In this document: in pieces, positions 1 to 10,320 of the stretch
Layout of the letters: each line of letters begins with the position of its first letter
Position numbering within the stretch: position 1 is the stretch's first letter
From: an uncultured Bacilli bacterium
GTDB taxonomy: Bacteria; Bacillota_I; Bacilli_A; RFN20; CAG-826
DNA length: 41,602 bases
Reading direction: 5' to 3'
Assembly (NCBI GenBank): GCA_947625975.1
Contig: CANQQL010000008.1
Coordinates: forward strand, 1 to 41,602
Made by a program: the position numbers and the translations under genes
Notes under the pieces: model-generated
Databases searched by the model: none
Seen by the model: the letters and a program-made list of their open reading frames with translations, nothing else
Told to the model about the DNA's origin: nothing

Positions 1-325
1 TTTTATAAACGGCATTTTATCTGATAATGATTTAATATCCCTTATTTAACGGACTTTACTCTAAAAATTTACGAATTGAAAGATATTTGTTAAGTGACAA
101 AGTAAACATAACAAAAAGCTTACCTTAAAAATTCATGTTTTCACGGAAAAAGATTAAATAATTCCCAATAATGCTAAGTTAAGCTATAAATTATCCATAA
201 GATTTAATTCAAGTACTATGTCATTTGTTTAAGCAACAATTTAAAGAATATTCCAATAAATAACTTACCTTCTTTGTTTATATTTTGTAAAATAATAATA
301 GGGCATATAAAAGGGAAGCTACTTT

Positions 326-2923
326 ATGAAAAATATAAAAAAAATTTTGTTCTCTGCTATTGCGTTAATGTCTTGTGTCTCTTGTGAACTTAGTTTACAA
401 AACTCTAATAATTCTTTTGACGTATCAAACAATAGTTTAGCACCAGATACAAGTATCTCTGATGAATTAAGTGCAAATAGTAATTCTCAAACAGACACCA
501 GTACTCAGGCAAGTGTCAGTGCAGTAACTAGTGACTCCACTACCATACTTGTAAACTCTTTAACCTTAGAAAAATCTTCTCTAAACTTAGACGTTGGCAA
601 AACAGCAACTATTGCTTACACCATTCTACCGGAAAATGCTACTAACAAGTTATTGAGGTGGTCTTCTTCTCATTCTGAAATTGCCACTGTTGATGCAAAC
701 GGACTGGTTCGAGCAAATGCCACTGGATCAACAACTATTACAGCTAACACAACTGACGGAAGTAACATTTCGGCTAATTGTGTTATAACAGTAAACGAAC
801 CGCAGTCTGACACTTGGTCACTAATAACAAATGTTAATGATCTAAATGATGGTGATTTAATTGTTCTCGCTAACTCTGCTAATTCAGTTGTTGCGGGCCA
901 ACTAAGTTCTGGATACTTAAAAGCTGTAGAATCTACTTTTTCTTCCGATAGTAAATCCATTACTGCTCTTGCCAATACAGCAATTTCATTTACTCTTGGT
1001 AAAAATGGAACTAACTTTACGCTAGCTAATCCATCTGGAGAGCTTCTTGGTACTACGGCTGCTAAAAAAGTTGCTTGGGAAAATGGAACTACAACTTGGA
1101 AAATCAGCATTACAACTAACGGAGATGCGACAATAACCAGCACGCAGTCCACTTACGGATCTATCTATTACAATTCACAAAATCCACGCTTTACAACTTA
1201 TACTTCTTCAGGACAAAACAAAATTCAGATCTATCGTGGTAAAGCAGCTGAACCTGTATATCCTGAGTCATTACAAGTAACGGGAGTTTCTAATATGATA
1301 GTAGGTGAAACTTATCAATTTAATGTCACCTTTGCTCCAACAAATACAAATGTTACAACGGTAACTTGGGAATCAAGTAATGAAGAATTTGCTACTGTTA
1401 CGAACACTGGATTAGTAACTCCGCTTAAGGAAGGTAAAGTTACAATTACAGTTACCGCCCAAGATAAAAATGCCAATATAATAAAGGATAATATCGACAT
1501 TGATATTAAAATTATAAATGTTACAGGAATAACCTTAAAAGAATCATCTCTAGAAATGGCAATAAATAAAACACAAAAATTAACTGCTAATGTTTTACCT
1601 GCTAATGCTTCTAATAAAAAAGTAAATTGGACATCTAGTGAAACTAGAATTGCTAGTATAACAGACGATGGCACAATAACTGCTCTTATGCCAGGAACAA
1701 CTACTATTACCGCTACAACAGTTGATGGTGGATATATTGCTACTTGCAATGTCGAAGTTAAAGAGACAATTCTTGATGACTATACCATTATGATTTATAT
1801 GTGTGGCTCTGATTTGGAAAGTTCCGATGGTCTTGCAACTGCTAACATTACTGAAATACTTGCAGTAAATAACATGCCTGATACCGTAAATGTCATTATT
1901 CAAACAGGCGGTGCTAAGAAATGGGATTCAAAATATCGTATTAGTGCAAATTATTTAGAAAGATGGCATGTGGAAGACAAGCAATTAATAAAAGATTCCC
2001 AATTAGCTAAAGCTTCGATGGGCTCATCTTCTACATTCCAGAGTTTCTTAGAATGGGGATTGACTAGTTATCCTGCTAATAAAACCGGTGTTATTTTTTG
2101 GGATCATGGTGGGGCAATGCAAGGCTGCTGTTATGATGAAAACTTTAACGATGATGTCTTAACAAATAGTGAAGTTAATTCGGCTTTGAAAAATGCTTTC
2201 AATGCCGTAGGTAGAACAGAAAAATTAGAATGGGTTGGCTATGATTGTTGCTTGATGGCTGTCGCCGATATTGCCAGTACGAATAGCGATTACTTTAATT
2301 ATATGGTTTCTTCTCAAGAAAGTGAGCCAGGTGAAGGTTGGGACTATGACAATTGGCTTAAAGAGGTTTTTAATAATCCGAAAATTGAAACTTCAACCTT
2401 ATTAAATGAAATAGTGGATACTTTTGTAAGCAAGTGTGCAACAAGTTATAATTCATATGGTGGCCAATGGCGAGGATATAATGATGCCACCTTGTCTGTC
2501 TTGGATTTAAGTTATGCTCCCGCGTTCTGTAATGCTTGGGAAACAATGGCCTCTAACCTTTCTAAAATAATTACTTCAAGTAGTCAATGGACAACCTTTG
2601 CTTCTAAAATTTTAAATGAGTGCCAACAATTTGGATATGATGAAGATTATGGATATAGCTTTGATGTATTTGATTTGCAAGATTTTATTAATTGCATCAA
2701 GAAAAATAGCACCTATTCTGCGATTGGTATCGAAGAAGTTGAGACTGCCTTAAATGACCTAATTATATACAATGTTTATGGTAAGGATTCCTCTGACGCT
2801 TGTGGGCTATGCCTCTTTGCTCCAACATCCAATTGGACTGCTAAATCCGATTATACAGCATCAGATACAAAATTCTCTACTTGGAGAAACCTTGTTCTTA
2901 CATATGGTAAGTGGTATAAATAA
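326..2923 (+). CDS. Secreted lipoprotein with bacterial Ig-like (Big_2) domains and a C-terminal clostripain-family (C11) cysteine peptidase domain
   Basis: Lipobox-like N-terminus (ALMSC); Ig-like motifs (LTLEKSSLNLDVGKTATIAYTILPENATNK, VTGITLKESSLEMAINKTQKLTANVLPANASNKKVNWTSS); C11-like DYTIMIYMCGSDLES, GVIFWDHGGAMQGCCYDE and WVGYDCCLMA motifs. Confidence 0.88.
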   Translation: MKNIKKILFSAIALMSCVSCELSLQNSNNSFDVSNNSLAPDTSISDELSANSNSQTDTSTQASVSAVTSDSTTILVNSLTLEKSSLNLDVGKTATIAYTILPENATNKLLRWSSSHSEIATVDANGLVRANATGSTTITANTTDGSNISANCVITVNEPQSDTWSLITNVNDLNDGDLIVLANSANSVVAGQLSSGYLKAVESTFSSDSKSITALANTAISFTLGKNGTNFTLANPSGELLGTTAAKKVAWENGTTTWKISITTNGDATITSTQSTYGSIYYNSQNPRFTTYTSSGQNKIQIYRGKAAEPVYPESLQVTGVSNMIVGETYQFNVTFAPTNTNVTTVTWESSNEEFATVTNTGLVTPLKEGKVTITVTAQDKNANIIKDNIDIDIKIINVTGITLKESSLEMAINKTQKLTANVLPANASNKKVNWTSSETRIASITDDGTITALMPGTTTITATTVDGGYIATCNVEVKETILDDYTIMIYMCGSDLESSDGLATANITEILAVNNMPDTVNVIIQTGGAKKWDSKYRISANYLERWHVEDKQLIKDSQLAKASMGSSSTFQSFLEWGLTSYPANKTGVIFWDHGGAMQGCCYDENFNDDVLTNSEVNSALKNAFNAVGRTEKLEWVGYDCCLMAVADIASTNSDYFNYMVSSQESEPGEGWDYDNWLKEVFNNPKIETSTLLNEIVDTFVSKCATSYNSYGGQWRGYNDATLSVLDLSYAPAFCNAWETMASNLSKIITSSSQWTTFASKILNECQQFGYDEDYGYSFDVFDLQDFINCIKKNSTYSAIGIEEVETALNDLIIYNVYGKDSSDACGLCLFAPTSNWTAKSDYTASDTKFSTWRNLVLTYGKWYK

Positions 2924-2941
2924 AATACTAATTAGAATCTT

Positions 2942-2973
2942 AAAAGGTGTATAAAATATACGCCTTTTTTTTT
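2942..2973 (+). terminator. Rho-independent terminator after the clostripain-like gene
   Basis: aaaggtgtata-aaa-tatacgccttttttttt hairpin plus T-run. Confidence 0.8.
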
Positions 2974-3358
2974 ATAAAAATTTTTTAAATTTTGCAAAAA
3001 TTATAATCTATAATCTAAAAAAGCTAGTTTTTGTGTTTAAAAATGCTTTCTTAATCTAATTTTAGATATTCCCACAGCAAAGGTTATAACAACCTTATAA
3101 AATCAGAAGGTTAAGTCGAAAATATAGGATACGCCTAAGTAGCAACACAAAACAAGATGCTTATAACTTATTTCTAAATGACGAAACTACCCAATTTTAT
3201 TAACGATAAATTCTTGGTGGATATAAAAATGGACTTTTAGGCTGTGATTTTGATTTACAAATAAACGAAAAAGAAAAACAAGTAATTCTCTTTTATTATC
3301 CTAAATTATATAAATGTTAGAATTTTTTTTGTTTTTTTCATTAATATTTCCTACTTAA

Positions 3359-3395
3359 CAAAAAAAAAAGAACTCCAACAAAACGCTTAGAGTTC
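3359..3395 (-). terminator. Rho-independent terminator for the minus-strand gene 3422..3946
   Basis: On the minus strand gaactctaa...ttggagttc followed by a long T-run. Confidence 0.75.
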
Positions 3396-3421
3396 CCTTA
3401 TATTTAATTATTAAATCAAGA

Positions 3422-3946
3422 TTAATCAAACAATTCCTTGAGACTTCTTATAAACTGTACTAAGAAAAATACACATGGTACAAAAACAAAAAAGTCATTA
3501 TTAGAAATAAGATATGGCAATAAAAATAAAGCATAGACAGCCATAAATGCTAAAAGACCTAAAGCTGTGATAAAGTTCGATCTATCTGGTGAGAAAACAT
3601 TATATAATACGCCATCAATAGATATTGTATCGGTATCGTACCATTCAGTATCAGCATCGGCCAAATTAAACGAACCCTTAATAAAAGCAACTGCTAAAAC
3701 ACAAATCGTAATTGGCCAAACTGATTCAGCCATAATAGATGCCAGTGCACAAATAACAGAGGCAATAAAGTTAAACAAGGCAAATATTATTGGGTGATCG
3801 TCCAATAAAAACAAGAAAAATCTTGATAATAGAAGGAGAGCTAAAAGGATACCACAAATAACATAGCCTATCCAACTTTCAAAAATAATATAAATTACCG
3901 TGGAAATAACAATCGCGGCAAGAATGATGAAAATAGCAAATAACAT
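3422..3946 (-). CDS. Multi-pass membrane protein, unknown function
   Basis: 174-aa ORF with several hydrophobic segments and a terminator downstream. Confidence 0.7.
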   Translation of the reverse strand: MLFAIFIILAAIVISTVIYIIFESWIGYVICGILLALLLLSRFFLFLLDDHPIIFALFNFIASVICALASIMAESVWPITICVLAVAFIKGSFNLADADTEWYDTDTISIDGVLYNVFSPDRSNFITALGLLAFMAVYALFLLPYLISNNDFFVFVPCVFFLVQFIRSLKELFD

Positions 3947-4026
3947 GATTTTTTTTCATTACATTAATGTAACGAACTCCTCCCTCTTTTAATATAATCT
4001 TAATCAAACTTCATATTAATTTTTTT

Positions 4027-4458
4027 CTACTTTGCATTTGTCTTGATTTCTCTAATTGCTAGCCCGCATACAATTAACGAAATAATGTTAATTATTAAGG
4101 CTAAGGCAGATACAATTGGCATCTCTACATATTTTATAAAGGTATCAAAGTCAACCAAAACGTTAAAGCATAAAAATGGTAATAACAAACAAAGAAGTAC
4201 AAATATTATTATACAAACTACATTTTTCTTCTTTGCTAACCAAAATACAATATAACTAATAAGAATAGCAAAGCACACTACAAGCGAAGGCAAATTGAAT
4301 AAAATAATGAAAAACACAAGTCCAATCCCAATGCCCAGTGCTTCATCACCCGATACTTCATGTGAATCGCCAAATTTAGTTTTAAGAAAATATATAACAA
4401 TTACCAATAGCATCAAAATAGGCAACAAAATCTTTAATAGTCGTTGATTTTTGTTCAT
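4027..4458 (-). CDS. Multi-pass membrane protein, unknown function
   Basis: 143-aa ORF with several hydrophobic segments. Confidence 0.7.
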   Translation of the reverse strand: MNKNQRLLKILLPILMLLVIVIYFLKTKFGDSHEVSGDEALGIGIGLVFFIILFNLPSLVVCFAILISYIVFWLAKKKNVVCIIIFVLLCLLLPFLCFNVLVDFDTFIKYVEMPIVSALALIINIISLIVCGLAIREIKTNAK

Positions 4459-4559
4459 AGATATTCTCCTATTATTTATTATTGTTTTTTATATTTATAT
4501 TATAACATATTTATCAAAAGACGAAATGTAGAAGCGATAACAAATAATCAAAATTGATT

Positions 4560-5285
4560 TTAATCCTCAGAGAAGTCACAATTATGATAAACTGCTTGCA
4601 CATCCTGACAATCATCAAGCAAATCAAGCATATCTTTAAACTTCTGTAAGTCTTCCCCAGAAAGTTTCACATAGTCATTAGGTAGCATTATTATTTCAGC
4701 TTTATCGAAATCCACAACGCCATCATCGGTTAAAACTGTCTTAGCATTTCCAAATGCAGTTGGAGCAACATGTACCTCTATATATTCTTCATCTTTTATT
4801 ACTTCTGTTACATCCACATCAGCCATAATCAGTGTTTCTTCTATTTCTTCTTTAGTTTTATTTGATTTAAACACTAATAGCCCGGTTTCACTAAAATTAT
4901 AAGAAACGCTACCTGGTGAACCTAAATGTCCGCCTTTTCTTGCCACCGCAGTCTTAACTTCTACATAAGCTCTATTGGAATTATCGGATAAAGTATCAAT
5001 AATAAGAGCGACATTCCCTGGGCCAAATCCTTCAAAACGGCCTTGAATATAACATTCTTGTGCTCCACCTTTTGCTTTTTCGATTGCCCTGGTAATAACA
5101 TCTTTAGGTAAGTTTTGTCCTTTATATTTTTCAATAACAGCTTTAAGAGCAAGATTTGCTACAGGATCAGGAACCCCGGATTTAGCAGCCATATAAATTT
5201 CTTTAGATGCACGCATACACAATGCGGATTTTTTTGCTGCAGTCGCTGCCATTGACGCAGCACGTACTTCATGTGCTCTTCCCAT
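4560..5285 (-). CDS. yebC: YebC/PmpR family protein
   Basis: MGRAHEVRAASMAATAAKKSAL, KAKGG, EGFGPGNVALIIDTLSDNSNRA and LGSPGSVSYNF are family-typical. Confidence 0.93.
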   Translation of the reverse strand: MGRAHEVRAASMAATAAKKSALCMRASKEIYMAAKSGVPDPVANLALKAVIEKYKGQNLPKDVITRAIEKAKGGAQECYIQGRFEGFGPGNVALIIDTLSDNSNRAYVEVKTAVARKGGHLGSPGSVSYNFSETGLLVFKSNKTKEEIEETLIMADVDVTEVIKDEEYIEVHVAPTAFGNAKTVLTDDGVVDFDKAEIIMLPNDYVKLSGEDLQKFKDMLDLLDDCQDVQAVYHNCDFSED

Positions 5286-5392
5286 AATTAAAATCTCCTT
5301 GTATTAAATCTTTAAAATTATAACACTTTTTTGTAAGATATTGCATAATTTTTAAGAATTATTCTCTTTTTAATATTATATTCTTAGTTAGC

Positions 5393-6196
5393 TCAATTAT
5401 TTTTATAGTTTTTATACGTAAAGAATTGTTCATGCTTTAAACCTAATTCCCGAATCATTTGCAAGGCAATGCTATATTCATTTGTTTTAAAATCCGCGGG
5501 ATTATGTGCATCAACACCAATTATTACGCGGCATTTATATTTTGCCACGATTTCCCAAAATGGACGATAAGGATACAAATAACGTTTTTCATTTCCTACC
5601 GTCACAATTCCTCTTCGAATACCCCCTAAATTGATCTCTAAAGGCACATCATATTGTAAGGACGCTTTACAAATATCCACCGTAACGGCTTTAGCACTAG
5701 AATCAAATTTGGGATAACTCGACAAAAACAAGTCCGGATGAGCAAAAATCGAAAATAATCCGGTCGACATAGCTTTTACAACTTGGTCCCGATAATTCAG
5801 CATGGAAGACTTATCATGAACATGTCCATAATAATCCATGATCTTTCCATTCATAAAATTGAAATGGTGTCCTAAAATCAAATATTCTATAGTGTGATTC
5901 ATTAATAACGATTGATAGTATTCTTCGAAATTACTACTATATTCTGCCTCAAATCCCAAATAAATTTTAATTTTATCTTGATATTTTTCTTTTAATGAAT
6001 TTATGGAATTAAGGTAATTATCTAACTCCTTATATTCTCCTCTAATTCCGGGCTGAGAAAAGCCAGGAAGCATAACATGGTCAGAAAAACCGAGTCGTCG
6101 TACACCCGCTGCTATCGCTTCTAAAACATAGTCTTCATCCTCACCAATCGCATGCCCACATCTTTTAGTATGGGTGTGAAAACAATACGGTATCAT
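5393..6196 (-). CDS. PHP-domain phosphatase, histidinol-phosphatase (HisJ-like)
   Basis: CFHTHTKRCGHA, GFSDHVMLPG, FAHPDLF and IGVDAHNP motifs. Confidence 0.85.
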   Translation of the reverse strand: MIPYCFHTHTKRCGHAIGEDEDYVLEAIAAGVRRLGFSDHVMLPGFSQPGIRGEYKELDNYLNSINSLKEKYQDKIKIYLGFEAEYSSNFEEYYQSLLMNHTIEYLILGHHFNFMNGKIMDYYGHVHDKSSMLNYRDQVVKAMSTGLFSIFAHPDLFLSSYPKFDSSAKAVTVDICKASLQYDVPLEINLGGIRRGIVTVGNEKRYLYPYRPFWEIVAKYKCRVIIGVDAHNPADFKTNEYSIALQMIRELGLKHEQFFTYKNYKNN

Positions 6197-6937
6197 TTAT
6201 AAAGCCTCCCCATAATCAATCTTTAATAAATATAGTCCATTACTTGGTGCTTTATATCTAATTACCTGGCGATTTGGCATATCCAGATGTAATTTAATAT
6301 AATCTTGAGTTTCTTTATTTAAGCCAATCATAATCAATGTCCCGACAATCATACGCACCATGTAGCGCATAAAACCATTACCACTTATTTCAATAGATAT
6401 GACTTCCTCACTTTTAACAATTTCTATCTTGTAAATCGTGCGAATGTAATTTTTTAAATCTTGTTTTTTAGTTGTAAAATCTTTAAAGTCGTGAGTACCG
6501 ACAAACAATTCAGACGCTTCAATCATCTTTTTAAGATTTAAGGCTCTTTTTAATTCATAACGATAATTTTCATAAAATGGATTAGCTTCGCCGGTATTAA
6601 TTAAATATCGATATGTCTTACTTTTTGCACTTTGTCGCGGATGAAAATCATCATCGACAGCACATATCTTATTTACATGAATGTCTTTAGGCAATAAACA
6701 ATTCAGTGAATATCGCAAACGATTTAACTCAATAGCCTTACTTGGTTCAAAAGTAATAACTTGATGCAAAGCATGCACACCAGCATCTGTTCTCCCAGCA
6801 GTTGTTATCACCAGGTCATGATCAAATATTTTCGATAGAACTTTTTCAATTTCGCCCTGAATAGTACGCAATTCCGGCTGTCGTTGAAATCCCATAAAAT
6901 TATGTCCATCATAACTAATGTCTAACCTAATACGCAT
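6197..6937 (-). CDS. truA: tRNA pseudouridine(38-40) synthase TruA (likely start at 6937 rather than the ORF-track start at 7060)
   Basis: MRIRLDISYDGHNFMGFQRQPELRTIQGEIE and TAGRTDAGVHALHQV; position in an ecfA-ecfA-ecfT-truA order. Confidence 0.93.
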   Translation of the reverse strand: MRIRLDISYDGHNFMGFQRQPELRTIQGEIEKVLSKIFDHDLVITTAGRTDAGVHALHQVITFEPSKAIELNRLRYSLNCLLPKDIHVNKICAVDDDFHPRQSAKSKTYRYLINTGEANPFYENYRYELKRALNLKKMIEASELFVGTHDFKDFTTKKQDLKNYIRTIYKIEIVKSEEVISIEISGNGFMRYMVRMIVGTLIMIGLNKETQDYIKLHLDMPNRQVIRYKAPSNGLYLLKIDYGEAL

Positions 6938-6942
6938 AACTA

Positions 6943-7803
6943 TTACCCCAATAATCCCGAAATTAATACCACGATATCTATTTTTGCAATCGAAACATAA
7001 AGAATCAAAGCAAAAAGGCTTAAACTTAAAACAAGCGCGATAGTATCTAACCATTTCCACTTCAAAATACGATATCTAGTCCTTTTAGCGCCCGGATTAT
7101 ATCCTCTTGCCTCCATCGCATTTGCTAGTTCTTCGCTTCTTTGGAACGCAGAAACCAGTAACGGCACAATAAGGGAAATAATAGCCTTTACTTTCTCCCT
7201 GAATTTTCCATTTTGAAAATCCACACCTCGACTGGCTTGCGCTTTCATAATACGATCTGTTTCATCCAGCAAAGTAGGAATAAAGCGCAAAGCAATGGAA
7301 ATTGTCATGGCAATTTCATGAGTAGGTACTTTAATTATTTTAAAAGGTGTCAAATACCACTCAATCGCATAAGTTAAATCTAACGGTGTGGTTGTGGAAG
7401 TCAAAATCATCGTCAAGGAAATCATCAATACTAATCTTATAAAAATATATGCTGTATCATACAGTGCCTTATGATAAATTTTTAAAGTGTTAAAGATTAG
7501 AAAATATGGCCCATCATTTGGCATTAATAAATTTATAATTAGTAAAATAAGAACCACGAACCACAAGGATTTTAACTGCTTAAAAAGAAGCGATAATTTG
7601 ACATGCGCAATTGCCATAATAATTAAAATAATGACAGCAATAAAACCATACACAATAAAATCCATATAGTTTGTTTGGGCCCCACCGAAGCGCAAAAAAA
7701 TCATTACCATAAAGAGTATCATGGAAAAAAGTTTTAAGCGAGGATCCAAACGATGAATCTTGGAATTATAAGGAATATAGCGTCCAATAGAGATATTATT
7801 CAT
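6943..7803 (-). CDS. ecfT: Energy-coupling factor transporter transmembrane protein EcfT
   Basis: Multi-TM protein with SRGVDFQNG and AMEARGYNPGAKRTRY motifs; adjacent to two ECF ATPases. Confidence 0.92.
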   Translation of the reverse strand: MNNISIGRYIPYNSKIHRLDPRLKLFSMILFMVMIFLRFGGAQTNYMDFIVYGFIAVIILIIMAIAHVKLSLLFKQLKSLWFVVLILLIINLLMPNDGPYFLIFNTLKIYHKALYDTAYIFIRLVLMISLTMILTSTTTPLDLTYAIEWYLTPFKIIKVPTHEIAMTISIALRFIPTLLDETDRIMKAQASRGVDFQNGKFREKVKAIISLIVPLLVSAFQRSEELANAMEARGYNPGAKRTRYRILKWKWLDTIALVLSLSLFALILYVSIAKIDIVVLISGLLG

Positions 7804-8656
7804 AACTATCCCTGCCTTTTTTTATTTCTTCCACTAATGTATCAAGATTTTTTATTTTAGTCAGGTCTATTTTCATTCCTTTTTTTATAAGCTCTGTCGC
7901 AACTGCAAAAACGCACGGATAATCCAGCGATAACTCCTTATAATCGCTACTAGAAAACAAATCTAATGGCGAAGATTCTTTAGCCACCTTGCCATCTTTC
8001 ATAACCAAGACATGATCTGCATACTCCAAGACTAAATCCATATCATGAGTAACCATAATAATTTGCGTTCCGTTTTTATTGATTTCACAAAATAATTGCA
8101 TCATTTTTTTACTGCCCTGGGGATCTAAACCCGCTGTTGGCTCATCTAAAATCAAAACTTTTGGTTTGATAGCGATAATCCCCGCGATTGCTACACGGCG
8201 TTTTTCTCCACCACTTAAATCAAAAGGAGAACGTTCAAAATAGCTTTCATCTAAACCGACTTTTAAAATCGCGGATTTAGCCCGTTCGATAGTTTCCTTT
8301 TCACTGACACCAAAGTTTTTAGGGCCAAATGCAACATCCTTTAATACTGTGTCTTCAAAAAGTTGATATTCCGGAAATTGAAAAACCAATCCGACATTTT
8401 CGCGAATTTTCTTAATATTTTTATTTTCTTTTTTCTTCGGCGTAATCACATAATCATCAACATGAACTACTCCTTTATCGGGAAGTAGTAAACCGGTAAT
8501 ATGTTGCACAAGCGTAGACTTGCCGGATCCTGTATGCCCCACAAGTGCAATAAATTTATAGTCATTAAAAGAAAGGTTAATATCCTCTAAACCAACTTGT
8601 TCAAAAGGGGTTTTCTTCGAGTAGGTATAAAAAACATGATCAAAGTTTATTGGCAT
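7796..8656 (-). CDS. ecfA2: Energy-coupling factor transporter ATPase EcfA2
   Basis: Walker A GHTGSGKST, Q-loop QFPEYQLFEDTV, LSGGEKRRVAIAG signature. Confidence 0.92.
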   Translation of the reverse strand: MPINFDHVFYTYSKKTPFEQVGLEDINLSFNDYKFIALVGHTGSGKSTLVQHITGLLLPDKGVVHVDDYVITPKKKENKNIKKIRENVGLVFQFPEYQLFEDTVLKDVAFGPKNFGVSEKETIERAKSAILKVGLDESYFERSPFDLSGGEKRRVAIAGIIAIKPKVLILDEPTAGLDPQGSKKMMQLFCEINKNGTQIIMVTHDMDLVLEYADHVLVMKDGKVAKESSPLDLFSSSDYKELSLDYPCVFAVATELIKKGMKIDLTKIKNLDTLVEEIKKGRDSYE

Positions 8657-9462
8657 AATTTATTCACCAACTCTTCCAAGTTTTTTACATCTTTAACATC
8701 AATGTCACAATCACTTAACTTATCTTTTAATTTCATTAAAAAAGGTAAATCCAAATCTATTTCTTTTAATTTATTTTTATCTTTAAAAACCTCTTCTGGC
8801 GTTCCTTTTAAGAATATTTCACCATTATTCAAAACTAGAACTTCATCGGAATTATATGCTTCTTCAATATCATGAGTTATGGAAATAATGGTTAATGATT
8901 CATCTTCTTTTTTCATCTTTAAAATATATTCTCGAATCTCTTTTTTCCCTTTCGGATCTAACATCGCTGTCGCTTCATCAAATATAATAATTTTAGGATT
9001 CATTGCCAAAACACCCGCGATTGCTACGCGTTGTTTTTGCCCACCCGACAATCTCGTTGGCTCTTTATCAAGGAAATCAGTCATATTTACTTTTTCGGCA
9101 AATTCATTAATTATGGCATCCATTTCTTTATGTGGGACACAATTGTTTTCCAAGCCAAAAGCAATATCATCACGTACTGTAGCACCAATAAACTGATTAT
9201 CAGGATTTTGGAATACTATACCGATTTTTTGGCGAAGAACAGAAATATTTTTATCAGTTAATAATTCACCAAAAACTTCAATCGTACCGGATTGAAGTTC
9301 TAATAAACCCGCAATTAATTTAGCTAAGGTAGATTTGCCAGAACCATTATGACCAATTAAAGCAATATACTTTCCTTGTTCAATTTGAAAAGAAATATTT
9401 TTTAATACTGGTTTATCTTTTTCATAGCCAAAAGTTAAATTTTTAACTGATAATACTGACAA
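8647..9462 (-). CDS. ecfA1: Energy-coupling factor transporter ATPase EcfA1
   Basis: Walker A GHNGSGKST, QNPDNQFIGATV, LSGGQKQRVAIAG. Confidence 0.92.
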   Translation of the reverse strand: MSVLSVKNLTFGYEKDKPVLKNISFQIEQGKYIALIGHNGSGKSTLAKLIAGLLELQSGTIEVFGELLTDKNISVLRQKIGIVFQNPDNQFIGATVRDDIAFGLENNCVPHKEMDAIINEFAEKVNMTDFLDKEPTRLSGGQKQRVAIAGVLAMNPKIIIFDEATAMLDPKGKKEIREYILKMKKEDESLTIISITHDIEEAYNSDEVLVLNNGEIFLKGTPEEVFKDKNKLKEIDLDLPFLMKLKDKLSDCDIDVKDVKNLEELVNKLCQ

Positions 9463-9465
9463 TTA

Positions 9466-9675
9466 TTATTCCTTCTTTCTATGTGCTACTTCAACATAAA
9501 TAATTAATGCAAAAAACAAACAAACAATAACAACTCCTACTATAATTTTTATACTCAGATGTGCTTTATACAATAAATCTCTCAACGCTATTATAATGCC
9601 ACTCATTAATAAGGAATAGACTAACAAGCAAATAATAAAACGTTTAAAAAATCCTTTATTAAATATCTTTTTCAT
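9466..9675 (-). CDS. Small membrane protein, unknown function
   Basis: 69-aa ORF with two hydrophobic segments in an operon-like position. Confidence 0.6.
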   Translation of the reverse strand: MKKIFNKGFFKRFIICLLVYSLLMSGIIIALRDLLYKAHLSIKIIVGVVIVCLFFALIIYVEVAHRKKE

Positions 9676-9676
9676 A

Positions 9677-10147
9677 TTAATTAAATTTAATTAACTTTCC
9701 TTGAAATTTACGATATTTAATTCCCGCCATAGCAAACATTTTTTTGCTTGCTTGCGTTTCCACACTATCGGCATATTTATCGCTTAAATAAATTACTTCT
9801 TGAATTCCAGTTTGAATTATCGCCTTAGCGCATTCATTACAAGGAAACAAAGTAACATAAATTCTTGTTCCTTTCAAATTTGCAATCCCGCTATTTAAAA
9901 TCGCATTAAATTCTGCATGGCAAACATATAGATACTTCGATTCTAAGCCCTCACCATGTCCCCAAGGCATTTCATCATCATTTAGACCATTAGGCATGCC
10001 ATTATAACCAATACTTACAACTTTATTATCTTTATTAGCAATACACGCTCCCACTTGCGTAGATGGATCTTTACTCCGTAAGGCCGAAAGTTGAGCAATA
10101 CCCATAAAATACTCTTCCCAAGTAATATAATCTGATCTTTTCACCAT
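9677..10147 (-). CDS. dCMP deaminase family protein (ComEB-like)
   Basis: STQVGACIANKDNKVVSIGYNGMPNG, CHAEFNAI and LFPCNECAKAIIQTGI zinc/catalytic motifs. Confidence 0.9.
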   Translation of the reverse strand: MVKRSDYITWEEYFMGIAQLSALRSKDPSTQVGACIANKDNKVVSIGYNGMPNGLNDDEMPWGHGEGLESKYLYVCHAEFNAILNSGIANLKGTRIYVTLFPCNECAKAIIQTGIQEVIYLSDKYADSVETQASKKMFAMAGIKYRKFQGKLIKFN

Positions 10148-10320
10148 GCCTAATTCACCTCGAATTCAATAAGATTATAAACTATCTTTTTAAAATTGAC
10201 ACCTATATTTTACACTTTTAATGATTAATCATTAAAGAAGTTTATTTTTGAACTTTCTTTAAAGGATTAACAATTGATTTTCTTATTAATTTCGTCATAA
10301 TATTATTAGGGAGAAAAAGT

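Noticed and set aside
670-1749. Minus-strand ORFs 670..1152, 1315..1749 and 1595..1903 opposite the clostripain-like gene
   Set aside because: Antisense to a well-supported CDS; composition reflects the complement of Thr/Ser-rich repeats, and no recognisable domain.
3210-3320. Short open frame ILGGYKNGLLGCDFDLQINEKEKQVILFYYPKLYKC* in the intergenic region
   Set aside because: Looks slightly coding-like but has no start codon or RBS and only 36 codons; possibly a gene remnant, not supportable as a feature.
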